From contig NZ_JQMQ01000005.1 of the NCBI RefSeq assembly GCF_000744815.1, forward strand, positions 3,232,055-3,296,054: a stretch of DNA of 64,000 nt. The letters run 5' to 3'. Origin of the DNA: Phaeacidiphilus oryzae TH49 (GTDB taxonomy: Bacteria; Actinomycetota; Actinomycetes; Streptomycetales; Streptomycetaceae). A program made the position numbers and the translations under genes. A model generated the notes under the pieces. That model was not told the origin of the DNA, made no database searches, and saw nothing but the letters and a program-made list of their open reading frames with translations. Below, one piece after another: positions 17,416-24,921 of this stretch. Each line of letters starts with the position of its first letter. The stretch's first letter is position 1.

Positions 17416-18813
17416 ATGGCCGGTGCCGAGCACGCCCGCGAGGCCGAGCCCTCCCCCGCCTATGGCGGGGGGACTGCCACTCCTGCCCACGGTGGGGAGG
17501 AGTCGGCGCGGTCCGCCGTGCCCGCGTCCGGCGGGATACCGCGACCGCGCGGAGTCCCGGCGGACGGCACCGCCGCGGCCGGCCGCGAGCGGCCGGGCGG
17601 CGGCGGCTCCGGCGGGGCCCCGCTCACCCTTCTCGTGGTCGAGGCGGACCCGGGCACCGCCGCGCTGGTCAAGCAGCTCCTCGCGGCCGCCGGCACGGAG
17701 GTGGAGCTGCGCTGGGCGCGCGGCGTCTCGGAGGCCGCCCACTCGATCAGCCGGAACACCTCCTGCGTGCTGCTGGACCTCGAACTCGACCGGGCGCCGA
17801 CCCAGGGCTCCCCGGAGACCGACCCCCTGGACGGTCTCCGTCGCCTGCTGCGCCGCGCCCCCGGCACGGCCGTCCTGGTGCTGACCGACACCGCCGACGC
17901 CCATCTGGGCGCCGCCGCCGTCGCCGCCGGCGCCCAGGACTTCCTGGTCAAACAGGAGCTGGACGGCCATCTGCTGACCAGGGCGCTCCGCTACGCGGTG
18001 GAGCGGAAACGCGCAGACGAGTCGCAGCGGCGGCTGGTGGAGTCCGAGCTGCGCGGGCAGGAGAACGCCCGCATCCAGCGGCATCTGCTGCCCACCCCGC
18101 TGCTGGACGGGGCCGGCCTCGACTTCCACACCCGCTACCGCCCCGGCCGGCGCCGCTCGCTCCTCGGCGGCGACTTCTACGACGCCGTCCGCACCGGCGA
18201 CGGCACGGTCCATGTGGTGATCGGCGACGTCTGCGGCCACGGGCCGGACGAGGCCGCCCTCGGCGTCGCCCTGCGGATAGCCTGGCGGACCCTGGTCTTC
18301 GCCGGGCTCACCGGCGAGGCCCTCCTCACCACCCTGCAGCGGGTGCTGGAACACGAGCGGCGCAGCGAGGAGATCTTCGCCACCCTCTGCATGCTGGCCA
18401 TCCATCCCGGCCGGGAGACCGCCGACCTCCATCTCGCCGGCCATCCCGCGCCGCTGCTGCTGCGCGGGGCCGATCCGGTGCCCGAGCTGCTTCCGCACGA
18501 GGAGGGCGGGCCCGCGCTCGGCCTCCTCAGCGGGGCCGGCTACTGGCCCGGGCGCACGGTGCGGCTGGGCGCGGCGGACGGCCCGGGCGAGGAGTGGAGC
18601 CTGATGCTCTACACCGACGGGCTGATCGAGGGCCGGATAGGCGCGGGCAGCCGGCGCCTCGGGCAGGAGGGGCTGATCAACCTGGTCGGCGACCACCGGG
18701 AGGCCGGACTCCGCGACGAGCGTCTGATCGACACCGCGCTGTCCGAGGTCGAGGAGCTGAACGGCGGGGCACTCGCCGACGACGTGGCCGTCCTGCTGCT
18801 CACCCGGGGCTGA
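17416..18813 (+). CDS. Response regulator-PP2C (SpoIIE-type) serine phosphatase fusion
   Basis: About 465 residues; ATG 17416 (or GTG 17413) follows AGGGAGG. Residues 1-75 are a disordered linker. A receiver domain (about 75-200) begins LLVVEADPGTAALVKQLL and has the phospho-acceptor Asp in SCVLLDLELD and the switch Lys in DFLVKQELDGHL. The PP2C-type phosphatase (about 235-465) has metal-binding Asp in LLGGDFYDAV and IGDVCGHGPDEAALG, and Asp in MLYTDGLIE and LADDVAVLLL. Such RsbU-like proteins act on anti-anti-sigma factors, so it probably relays a two-component signal to a sigma-factor partner switch. No kinase or anti-sigma factor lies nearby. Confidence 0.9.
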   Translation: MAGAEHAREAEPSPAYGGGTATPAHGGEESARSAVPASGGIPRPRGVPADGTAAAGRERPGGGGSGGAPLTLLVVEADPGTAALVKQLLAAAGTEVELRWARGVSEAAHSISRNTSCVLLDLELDRAPTQGSPETDPLDGLRRLLRRAPGTAVLVLTDTADAHLGAAAVAAGAQDFLVKQELDGHLLTRALRYAVERKRADESQRRLVESELRGQENARIQRHLLPTPLLDGAGLDFHTRYRPGRRRSLLGGDFYDAVRTGDGTVHVVIGDVCGHGPDEAALGVALRIAWRTLVFAGLTGEALLTTLQRVLEHERRSEEIFATLCMLAIHPGRETADLHLAGHPAPLLLRGADPVPELLPHEEGGPALGLLSGAGYWPGRTVRLGAADGPGEEWSLMLYTDGLIEGRIGAGSRRLGQEGLINLVGDHREAGLRDERLIDTALSEVEELNGGALADDVAVLLLTRG

Positions 18814-18822
18814 TCCGGGGCT

Positions 18823-18849
18823 GATCCGGGGCCGCCCCGGCCCCGGATC
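18823..18849. terminator. Bidirectional terminator overlapping the DUF2516 stop
   Basis: GATCCGGGGCC (18823-18833) pairs perfectly with GGCCCCGGATC (18839-18849) around a 5-nt loop. It serves the convergent phosphatase and DUF2516 genes and includes part of the latter's stop codon. Confidence 0.75.
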
Positions 18850-19216
18850 ACCAGGGGCCGTAGGGGCCCATGTGGTTGTCCCCCTTGCCGCGCCCGCCGC
18901 CCCGGCGCGGCGGGGTGGCGGCCCGGACCGCGGGACGGACGTCGACCACGTAGGTGGTGGTCGCGACCAGTCCGAGGATCACGATGAAGCTGAAGACGCT
19001 GCGCGCGAAGAAGTAGTCCAGGGCCAGCGGGACGGCCAGGATCACCACCCAGAACGGCTTGGTCTGCTTGCCCGCGGCGGGGAACGCGTCGCCGCGCCGG
19101 AAGGCGCAGTCGACCAGCGCGAAGAGGTTGAACAGCACGATCACCGCCCACAGGGCGAACAGCACCCAGTTGAAGGCGTCGATCAAGGCGCCGTGCAGCG
19201 CCAGTTGGGTCACCAT
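18848..19216 (-). CDS. DUF2516 family small membrane protein
   Basis: 122 residues from ATG 19216 with GAGGAGGAGGA upstream. Three hydrophobic helices are visible: FNWVLFALWAVIVLFNLFALVDCAF, PFWVVILAVPLALDYFF and FSFIVILGLVATTTYVVDV, then a basic cytoplasmic tail ending MGPYGPW. Actinobacterial family of unknown function; DCAFRR after helix 1 is its hallmark. It lies downstream of the HbhA-like gene but is probably separated from it by a terminator. Confidence 0.88.
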   Translation of the reverse strand: MVTQLALHGALIDAFNWVLFALWAVIVLFNLFALVDCAFRRGDAFPAAGKQTKPFWVVILAVPLALDYFFARSVFSFIVILGLVATTTYVVDVRPAVRAATPPRRGGGRGKGDNHMGPYGPW

Positions 19217-19311
19217 CCCGTTCCTCCTCCTCACCGGCGGTGCGGTTCCCCATCCTGACACGCCGCGCCCGCCCTACGGGCTCCCCGGTACAACGCGTGG
19301 CGCCCACGGCT

Positions 19312-19344
19312 GGTGCCCCGGGCCCGCCAGGGCACCGGGGCACC
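19312..19344 (-). terminator. Terminator downstream of the HbhA-like gene
   Basis: GGTGCCCC (19312-19319) pairs with GGGGCACC (19337-19344), with an alternative inner partner at 19331. It lies 23 bp beyond the stop of the gene at 19367. Confidence 0.6.
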
Positions 19345-19366
19345 GGATCGGCGAAGGCCCGCCCGG

Positions 19367-19936
19367 TCAGCTCTCGGACGAGGGCTTGGCCTGGTTCTGC
19401 GCGGGCTTCCGCGGGGTGGTGCGCTTGGCCGCGGGCCGGCTCTGGGCGCCGGGCTGGGCGGCCGGCTTGCCGGGCTGCGTGTCGGAGGCGGCCTTGGGGC
19501 CGGCCGCCGAGTCGGCCTCCTTGCCGGGGATCTCGCCGGCCGGGGCGGACTCGCGGTGGCCGCGCTCCCGCTCGACCACGGTCCGGCCGCGCTCGGCCAG
19601 CTCGTCGTAGACCTCGCGGGCCTTGACCGCGAGCTCGGCGGCCCGCCCGACCTGCTGCAGGGCGAAGCCCTGAGCGCGCTCCTGGAGCTGCTTGAAGTCG
19701 GTGGGCAGAGCGCCGACCTGCTCGGTGACCTTGGCCTGCGCCTCGGTCAGCCGGGCCTGCGCCTGATGCAGCCGCTCGGTGGCCTTCTCCTGCGCGGCCT
19801 TGCGGTCGGCCGCCAGGGACGCGGCCAGCTCCGGGACCTCGCGGAGCTTCTCCACGGCGAGGTCGCCGACGCCCGCCAGGGCGTACAGCGGAGTCGCATC
19901 GGTCAGCGTCTTGCGCACGTCATCGGTGATGGCCAT
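19367..19936 (-). CDS. Heparin-binding hemagglutinin-like (HbhA-like) protein
   Basis: 189 residues from ATG 19936. Residues 25-135 form a long amphipathic coiled coil rich in Ala, Gln, Glu and Lys (KAAQEKATERLHQAQARLTE, QLQERAQGFALQQVGRAAEL). The C-terminal ~45 residues are Lys/Pro/Ala-rich (AAKRTTPRKPAQNQAKP), like the Lys-Pro tail by which mycobacterial HbhA binds sulfated glycans. In non-pathogenic streptomycetes a role in the cell surface, lipid or cytoskeleton is possible but unproven. Its start overlaps the XRE gene by 17 bp, so the two are translationally coupled. Confidence 0.82.
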   Translation of the reverse strand: MAITDDVRKTLTDATPLYALAGVGDLAVEKLREVPELAASLAADRKAAQEKATERLHQAQARLTEAQAKVTEQVGALPTDFKQLQERAQGFALQQVGRAAELAVKAREVYDELAERGRTVVERERGHRESAPAGEIPGKEADSAAGPKAASDTQPGKPAAQPGAQSRPAAKRTTPRKPAQNQAKPSSES

Positions 19937-20357
19937 GGGGTTCCTCCCCCTGTTGGGACGGATCGTGCCGGTTCTTCCCTTCGGCTCCACCCTCCGCACC
20001 GACGCCGTTCTCCTTGAGGAAGGAGTCGTAGACGGCGAGCAGCACCTCTTTCTGCCGCTCGTTGATCAGCGGATCGGCGAGGATCGACGCCCGGAGTTCG
20101 AGACTGCTCTTCGCCGTCTCCTCCGTCCGCTCGTCGAGGATCCCCGCCTGGACGTACAGCGTCTCGGCCGAGACCCGCAGCGCCTTGGCGATCTGCTGCA
20201 GGATCTCCGCACTGGGTTTCCGCAGCCCGCGCTCGATCTGGCTGAGGTACGGGTTGGAAACCCCGGCGGCATCCGCGAGTTGGCGCAGCGAGTACTGCAT
20301 GTTGCGCCGTTGCTCACGGATGTACTCGCCGAGCGAGCCGACGTTCAGTGAGCCCAT
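19920..20357 (-). CDS. XRE family transcriptional regulator
   Basis: 145 residues from ATG 20357 (MGSLNVGSLGEYIREQ). An N-terminal Cro/C1 helix-turn-helix is at residues 8-65, with YSLRQLADAAGVSNPYLSQI as helices 2-3 and ERGLRKPSAEILQQIAKALRV after it. The C-terminal helical part (DPLINERQKEVLLAVYDSFLKEN) may dimerise. It is upstream of and overlaps the HbhA-like gene and probably controls it and itself. The palindrome at 20399 is a likely operator. The Tn7-like element inserted only 67 bp upstream of the start. Confidence 0.9.
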   Translation of the reverse strand: MGSLNVGSLGEYIREQRRNMQYSLRQLADAAGVSNPYLSQIERGLRKPSAEILQQIAKALRVSAETLYVQAGILDERTEETAKSSLELRASILADPLINERQKEVLLAVYDSFLKENGVGAEGGAEGKNRHDPSQQGEEPHGHHR

Positions 20358-20398
20358 GCCGCTATCGTGCACCCTTCTGCTAACTATTGCAAGCACGC

Positions 20399-20416
20399 TG
20401 CTAGCGGGAGCTAGCA
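20399..20416. promoter_or_regulatory. Palindromic operator candidate of the XRE gene
   Basis: TGCTAGC-GGGA-GCTAGCA is a perfect 7-bp inverted repeat. A related half-site, TGCTAAC (20378-20384), and TTGCAAGCA lie closer to the gene, where a TAGTTA -10 can be read on the minus strand. The transposon end begins 8 bp away at 20424. Confidence 0.55.
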
Positions 20417-20423
20417 CCGGGTC

Positions 20424-20453
20424 TGTGACTGGAAGCCGTAGTTTGCGGTTGGC
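20424..20453 (+). repeat. Left terminal inverted repeat of the Tn7-like element
   Basis: 30 bp starting TGTGACTGGAAGCC and ending GCGGTTGGC. It is the inverse of 29974-30003 with one C/T difference at the 14th base. Confidence 0.92.
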
Positions 20454-20474
20454 AGCCGTACCTTGCGGTTTTGG
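20434..20474 (+). repeat. Tandem TnsB-binding-site candidates at the left end
   Basis: Two direct repeats with a 20-bp period: AGCCGTAGTTTGCGGTTGGC (20434-20453) and AGCCGTACCTTGCGGTTTTG (20454-20473). The second is internal to the TIR, as transposase sites are in Tn7 ends. Confidence 0.75.
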
Positions 20475-20560
20475 TGCGCGGGTCGGTCACATCACGATGA
20501 GTAACGGTCAAGAGCGGTGAAGCGGCCCGATGGGGCGGGTGTCCGTGGTGCTGTGGACAA

Positions 20561-21389
20561 GTGAGCACTTCGGCGGGGGCCGTGATCCGGTCGGACTTGT
20601 GCGGGCTGGACGAGTTGCTGGCCGGGTTCGATGCGTCTGCGGCACGTGACCGCCTGGTACTGGGTGACGGTTGGCTGCGGCGGTGGGTCGGGTCGTGGCG
20701 GTTCGACGACGGCGTGGTGTCCTGGCCGCTGCGAGACATGACCTCGGTGCCGTTGGACTTGTCGCGGCCGGTACGGCGGTTCACCTGGCGGGCCCGGCAG
20801 CGGCACCGGCCAGGGCTCCAGTTCATGGTCTCCACGGGCCGGCATCACGGCTTCGAGTCGCTGGAGGAACAGCGGCTGCTGCTCGCGCTCGACTTCATGG
20901 GCGCGGTGGAGGTACTGCCGCAGCCCTTCGAGTTGGACTTCGAGCATGTCGAGGGCCGCGCCCGGCACGTTCCCGACTTCCTCGGCGGTGATGCCGGGCG
21001 GCGGGTTCTGGCTGTTCGACGTCCGCCCGGGGCACCTGGTCGGCGACGTTGACGCGGTGAAGTTCGCCGCCGCACAGGAGGCGGCGTCGGCTTGCGGATG
21101 GCGCTACTCGGTGGCCACGGGATGGTGCCCGCACGTGTGGACCTGCCTTGATCACCTCTCGTCCCAGCGTCGTCCGCTGGAGGACCATCTCGGGTTCGAG
21201 CGCGAGCTGATGGAGGCGGCGGCCGACGGTCCCCGACCGTTCGCGGACCTGGTCGGGGCGACCCGGCTGCCCGTGCTTGCCCGGGCCCACGCCACGCACC
21301 TGCTCTGGCACCGGCGGCTCGGCGTCGACCTGGCCCGCCCGCTGAGCGACGGCTCGATGGTCTGGCCGGCTCCGGCCAAGGGCGCGTGA
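20561..21389 (+). pseudogene. tnsA: TnsA-like transposon endonuclease, interrupted by a +1 frameshift
   Basis: The protein reads in one frame from GTG 20561 to about residue 146 and continues in the next frame to 21389. Joined, it has the family order: DLCGLDELLAGFD N-terminus, catalytic Glu in LEEQRLLLALDF, catalytic Asp in ARHVPDFLG, then FWLFDVRPGHLVGD in the second frame and a helical C-terminus (AAQEAASACGWRY). TnsA nicks the 5' ends of the element, making transposition cut-and-paste. Removing one G from the GGG run at 21003-21005 restores one frame. It may be a true null mutation, an assembly error or a programmed shift; I see no typical slippery signal. Without TnsA the system would be expected to replicate into cointegrates. 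Confidence 0.8.
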
Positions 21390-23641
21390 TGGCAGGTCGC
21401 GCGCGGCTGCTGGACGTGATTGCCGGGGCGGCGGTGCTGGTGGGCGGGGTCGAGTGGACGATCCAGGCGATCGAGCCGCAGTGGGGCCGCCTGACGCTGG
21501 TCGGCCCGGACGGGGTGACAGAGGTCCGTTCGATCAGCTGGCTGATCAACCACCCCGACGTCCGCGCGGCGGCACCGAAGCGGACCGCGAGCACCGCGAT
21601 CCAGCCCCCGGGTCTGACGGACCTGACCCCGGACCAGTTGCGACGGGCGAGGAACCGGGCCGCGCACGTGCTGGAGGCGGAGACCGGTTTTCGCGGCGGG
21701 GACGCATCCCGGGCCAGGCCGGGAGAGCCTCGGCCCGCCTACGATCCAGCCTGCACGACGCTGACCGAGCGGCGCCGGGCGAAGGCGGCCGAGATCAAGG
21801 CGATGCCGCCGGAAGAGGCCCACGCCCTGGGCCTGACCGGGCTGGGTTTCCGCACGCTGGAGGGCTTGGCCAAAGTCGCGCGCGAGGACCTGACGCAGGC
21901 CTGCGCGGACGGCAGGTGGACCCGCCGCCGCGTCGGGCATCCGAGCGTCACCGAAGAGATCAGGGAGGCGATCTTCGCGGTCCGTAAGGAGTGCGGGCCC
22001 CGTTCGAAGATCGGAATGAGCGCGAAGCACCGCCTGCTACATCAGTACGTCCGGGAGCGGTTCCCCGACTACCCGACAGAGAAGGTGCCCGGCAGACGCA
22101 CCCTGGCGGTGGTCTGGCGGGAGTGGTTCGGGACCGGCGGCGGCCGGCAGCGCTACGAGCGCTCCGCAGCAGCAGCGGCGGAGGCCGGGGTCGGTGCCCG
22201 GGTCGTGGTCCACCGGCCGGGCCAGGTGCTGGCGCTGGACTCGACCCCGCTGCCGGTCAAGCTGCGGGAGACCGTGTTCGGTGAGCCGACCGAGGCGACG
22301 CTGACGATCGCGCTGGACGTGTTCACCCACTCTGTTCCCGCCTTCCGGCTCACTCCGAAGGCGGACCAGTCCATCGACATCGCGATGCTGCTGCGGGACG
22401 TTATGCTGCCGCTGCCGATGCGGCCGGACTGGGGCGAGGAGATGGCCTGGCCCTACCCCGGCGTCCCGGCCGAGATCGTCGCCGGGTTCACCGGGCACCC
22501 GGTCGCGGGCCTGCCGTTCTTCGTGCCGGAGACGGTCACCACCGATCACGGCTCCTCCTACAAGAACCACGAACTCGTGGCAGCCCAACGCGAGCTGGGC
22601 TGCAACATCCTGCCCGCGCGGGTCTTGCGGCCATCGGACAAGTTCGCGGTCGAGCGGGCCTTCGGCGCGTTCAACACGCTGCTGTTCCAGCAACTGCCCG
22701 GGTTCACCGGAGTCGACGTCGCCGACCGCGGGGCGGACGTCGAGGGCGACGCGGTGCTGACCTTCGCGCAGATGGAACACCTGATCGCGACCTGGATCGT
22801 CGCGGTCTGGCAGCAGCGCAAACTGGGCGAATACGCGCCGAGCTGGGGGCCAGGCGAGGACCACAGCCCCAACTCGCTGTTCGCCGCCGCCATGCAGCAG
22901 GGCGGCTTCTGCCTGAGGGTCCCGGAACCGGAGCTCTACTACCGGCTGCTTCGCCGCCACCACGTGAAGATCCAGCCCCATCGCGGGGTGAAGGTCCTCG
23001 GGCTTTGGTATCACGGTGACGTCCTGGACCAGCCTCACTGCCAACTGCCGTCCAACCGGGGCGGGAAGCACGCGGGCAAGTGGGTGGTCGCCAGTGACCG
23101 GCGAGACCGCCGCACTGTGTTCTTCCAGGACCCGGACGATCACGACAGCTGGCACACGCTGCGCTGGAACGGGCTGCCGCCCGAGGGCGAGGTCCCGGCC
23201 TTCTCCGACAAAACCGCCTCTACGCTGCTCGCGCAGGCCCGCCAGAGCGGGCTCAGCCCCCGCTCGGACGACAAGCTGCTTCCGGTCCTGCTCGACCTGC
23301 TGGGCACCGTCGCCCCGGTCGACCAGTGGTCCACCCAGACGACGAAGAAGGACCGCGTCGCCCGTTCCCGCGAGCAGACCAGAGCCCGCGCGGCGGCGGC
23401 TGACCGCCCCCGGCCCGGCGAAGCGTCCCGCCAGCCGGCGGCGATGTTTCCGGCCTGGCGCGAGCACGCTGACAGCGTCGACCGCGAGGTCGACGCCGAC
23501 CGGCGCCGCCGCCGCGAGGCTTCGCTTACCCAGGCCGAGCTGGTCGCCCCGCCGCTGCTGGACGAGTCCTTGGGAGCCAACTTGTTCCTGCTGCCCACCG
23601 CATCCAAGACAGCGGACGACGAATCACGGGAGAACGCGTGA
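21389..23641 (+). CDS. tnsB: TnsB-like DDE transposase (Mu/Tn7/Tn552 family)
   Basis: 750 residues from ATG 21389 (GTG 21386 also fits). Helix-turn-helix regions at the N-terminus precede the RNase H-like integrase core (about 275-480). The catalytic triad is Asp in GQVLALDSTPLPV, Asp in TTDHGSSYKNHE, and Glu in KFAVERAFGAFN. A Mu C-type beta-barrel follows (VKVLGLWYHGDVL, HAGKWVVASDRRDRRTVFF), then a charged tail that could contact the ATPase. It binds the end repeats and joins 3' ends to target DNA. The start overlaps the end of tnsA, and the stop overlaps tnsC by 4 bp (GTGA), so the set is an operon. Confidence 0.93.
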   Translation: MAGRARLLDVIAGAAVLVGGVEWTIQAIEPQWGRLTLVGPDGVTEVRSISWLINHPDVRAAAPKRTASTAIQPPGLTDLTPDQLRRARNRAAHVLEAETGFRGGDASRARPGEPRPAYDPACTTLTERRRAKAAEIKAMPPEEAHALGLTGLGFRTLEGLAKVAREDLTQACADGRWTRRRVGHPSVTEEIREAIFAVRKECGPRSKIGMSAKHRLLHQYVRERFPDYPTEKVPGRRTLAVVWREWFGTGGGRQRYERSAAAAAEAGVGARVVVHRPGQVLALDSTPLPVKLRETVFGEPTEATLTIALDVFTHSVPAFRLTPKADQSIDIAMLLRDVMLPLPMRPDWGEEMAWPYPGVPAEIVAGFTGHPVAGLPFFVPETVTTDHGSSYKNHELVAAQRELGCNILPARVLRPSDKFAVERAFGAFNTLLFQQLPGFTGVDVADRGADVEGDAVLTFAQMEHLIATWIVAVWQQRKLGEYAPSWGPGEDHSPNSLFAAAMQQGGFCLRVPEPELYYRLLRRHHVKIQPHRGVKVLGLWYHGDVLDQPHCQLPSNRGGKHAGKWVVASDRRDRRTVFFQDPDDHDSWHTLRWNGLPPEGEVPAFSDKTASTLLAQARQSGLSPRSDDKLLPVLLDLLGTVAPVDQWSTQTTKKDRVARSREQTRARAAAADRPRPGEASRQPAAMFPAWREHADSVDREVDADRRRRREASLTQAELVAPPLLDESLGANLFLLPTASKTADDESRENA

Positions 23642-24918
23642 GTGCACCCAAGGCAGGCGATCCGCTGGTCGGCTGGCTCTCCAGGGAACGGATCGCCGAG
23701 ATCGTGCTGAGGCCCAAGCCGCACCGCGACACCTTCGACGGCTGGCAGCACTACCGGCTCACGCGCGGCGAGCTCGTCCCGCCCCCATTGCTGACACCCC
23801 GGCAGTGGGCAACCTTGAGCGAGGACCGCCGCTTCGATTACGACATCTTCCGCCGACTGACCAACGTGAACCTGCCGCTCCAGCAGACCCCGATGGCGGC
23901 GAAGGTGACCCGGCTGATCAAACGCCGTCTACTCGGCAACGCACTCAAGCAGGACGACCCGACACTGGCCGGCGTCATGGTCAGCGGCTTCGGCCACTAC
24001 GGCAAGACCGCCACGGTCAGCGCCGTCTGCGCGGCCTTCGAGGACTCCTGGCTGCAACTGCACGACTACCTCAACCCCACCGCCGTCCCCGGGACCGCCG
24101 ACCTGCACGCACCGGTCGTCTATGTCTCCACCCCGGTCACCGCGACCCCGAAGAGCGTCTGCCAGGCCATCTTGCGGTTCTTCCGAGCCGACATGCGCAC
24201 GTCGGCGACCCTGCCCCGCCTGGTCCAGCTCGTCGCGGACTCGCTGCGGGACCACGGCGTCCGCGCGCTGGTGCTCGACGACATCAGCCGCCTGCGCATG
24301 CACCGCGCGGACGACCAGGACGTCCTCGACCTGATCCGCGCGTTCATGAGCCTGAACGTCACCTTGATCCTGACCGGAGTGAACATCCCCGGCACCGGGC
24401 TGCTGCGCGAGGCGAAGTGGAACGCGAAGCAACGGCACTGGGTATTGCCGCCACTGGAATCCGCACGCGTCCACGGACTGGAGGTCACGCAGACCGAGCA
24501 CCGCTTCGAGCTGGTCGAGATGGACCGCTTCCGCTACTCCACCAGCGAGCAGATCAATGACTTCTTGCGGCACCTGCACGGCATCGAGGTCCACCTGCGA
24601 CTGCTGAAGGCCAAGTCCGGGATGCTGACCGGCGGGACGATGCCGGAGTATCTGATGCGCCGCACGAACGGCGTCGTCGGCCTGCTCGGCAGGCTAATCG
24701 AGGACGGCTGCCAGGAGGCCATGGACAGCGGCCGCGAACGCCTCGATGAGAAGCTGCTGGACGAGATCGTGATCCGACGAGACGACCCGGACCTGACCCA
24801 GGACGAGATCGAGCCGCAGACCCCGCCCACGTCCACCCCGCGTCCCGCCCGCGGTCGCAGGCACCGCAACACCGTCTTCGACGACCACGGGCCCGCTGCG
24901 GCCGACGCGGCGGGATGA
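23638..24918 (+). CDS. tnsC: TnsC-like AAA+ ATPase of the transposon
   Basis: 426 residues from GTG 23638. Walker A is GFGHYGKT near residue 118; Walker B is VRALVLDDISRL near 215, followed by sensor 1 TLILTGVNIPGTG. The N-terminal ~90 residues (KPHRDTFDGWQHYRLTRGELVPPPLLTPRQW) are shared with other streptomycete transposon ATPases. TnsC-type proteins form filaments on target DNA and link TniQ to the transposase, and give target immunity. A C-terminal basic tail ends in AADAAG. Three bases separate it from tniQ. Confidence 0.92.
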   Translation: MSAPKAGDPLVGWLSRERIAEIVLRPKPHRDTFDGWQHYRLTRGELVPPPLLTPRQWATLSEDRRFDYDIFRRLTNVNLPLQQTPMAAKVTRLIKRRLLGNALKQDDPTLAGVMVSGFGHYGKTATVSAVCAAFEDSWLQLHDYLNPTAVPGTADLHAPVVYVSTPVTATPKSVCQAILRFFRADMRTSATLPRLVQLVADSLRDHGVRALVLDDISRLRMHRADDQDVLDLIRAFMSLNVTLILTGVNIPGTGLLREAKWNAKQRHWVLPPLESARVHGLEVTQTEHRFELVEMDRFRYSTSEQINDFLRHLHGIEVHLRLLKAKSGMLTGGTMPEYLMRRTNGVVGLLGRLIEDGCQEAMDSGRERLDEKLLDEIVIRRDDPDLTQDEIEPQTPPTSTPRPARGRRHRNTVFDDHGPAAADAAG

Positions 24919-24921
24919 CCC

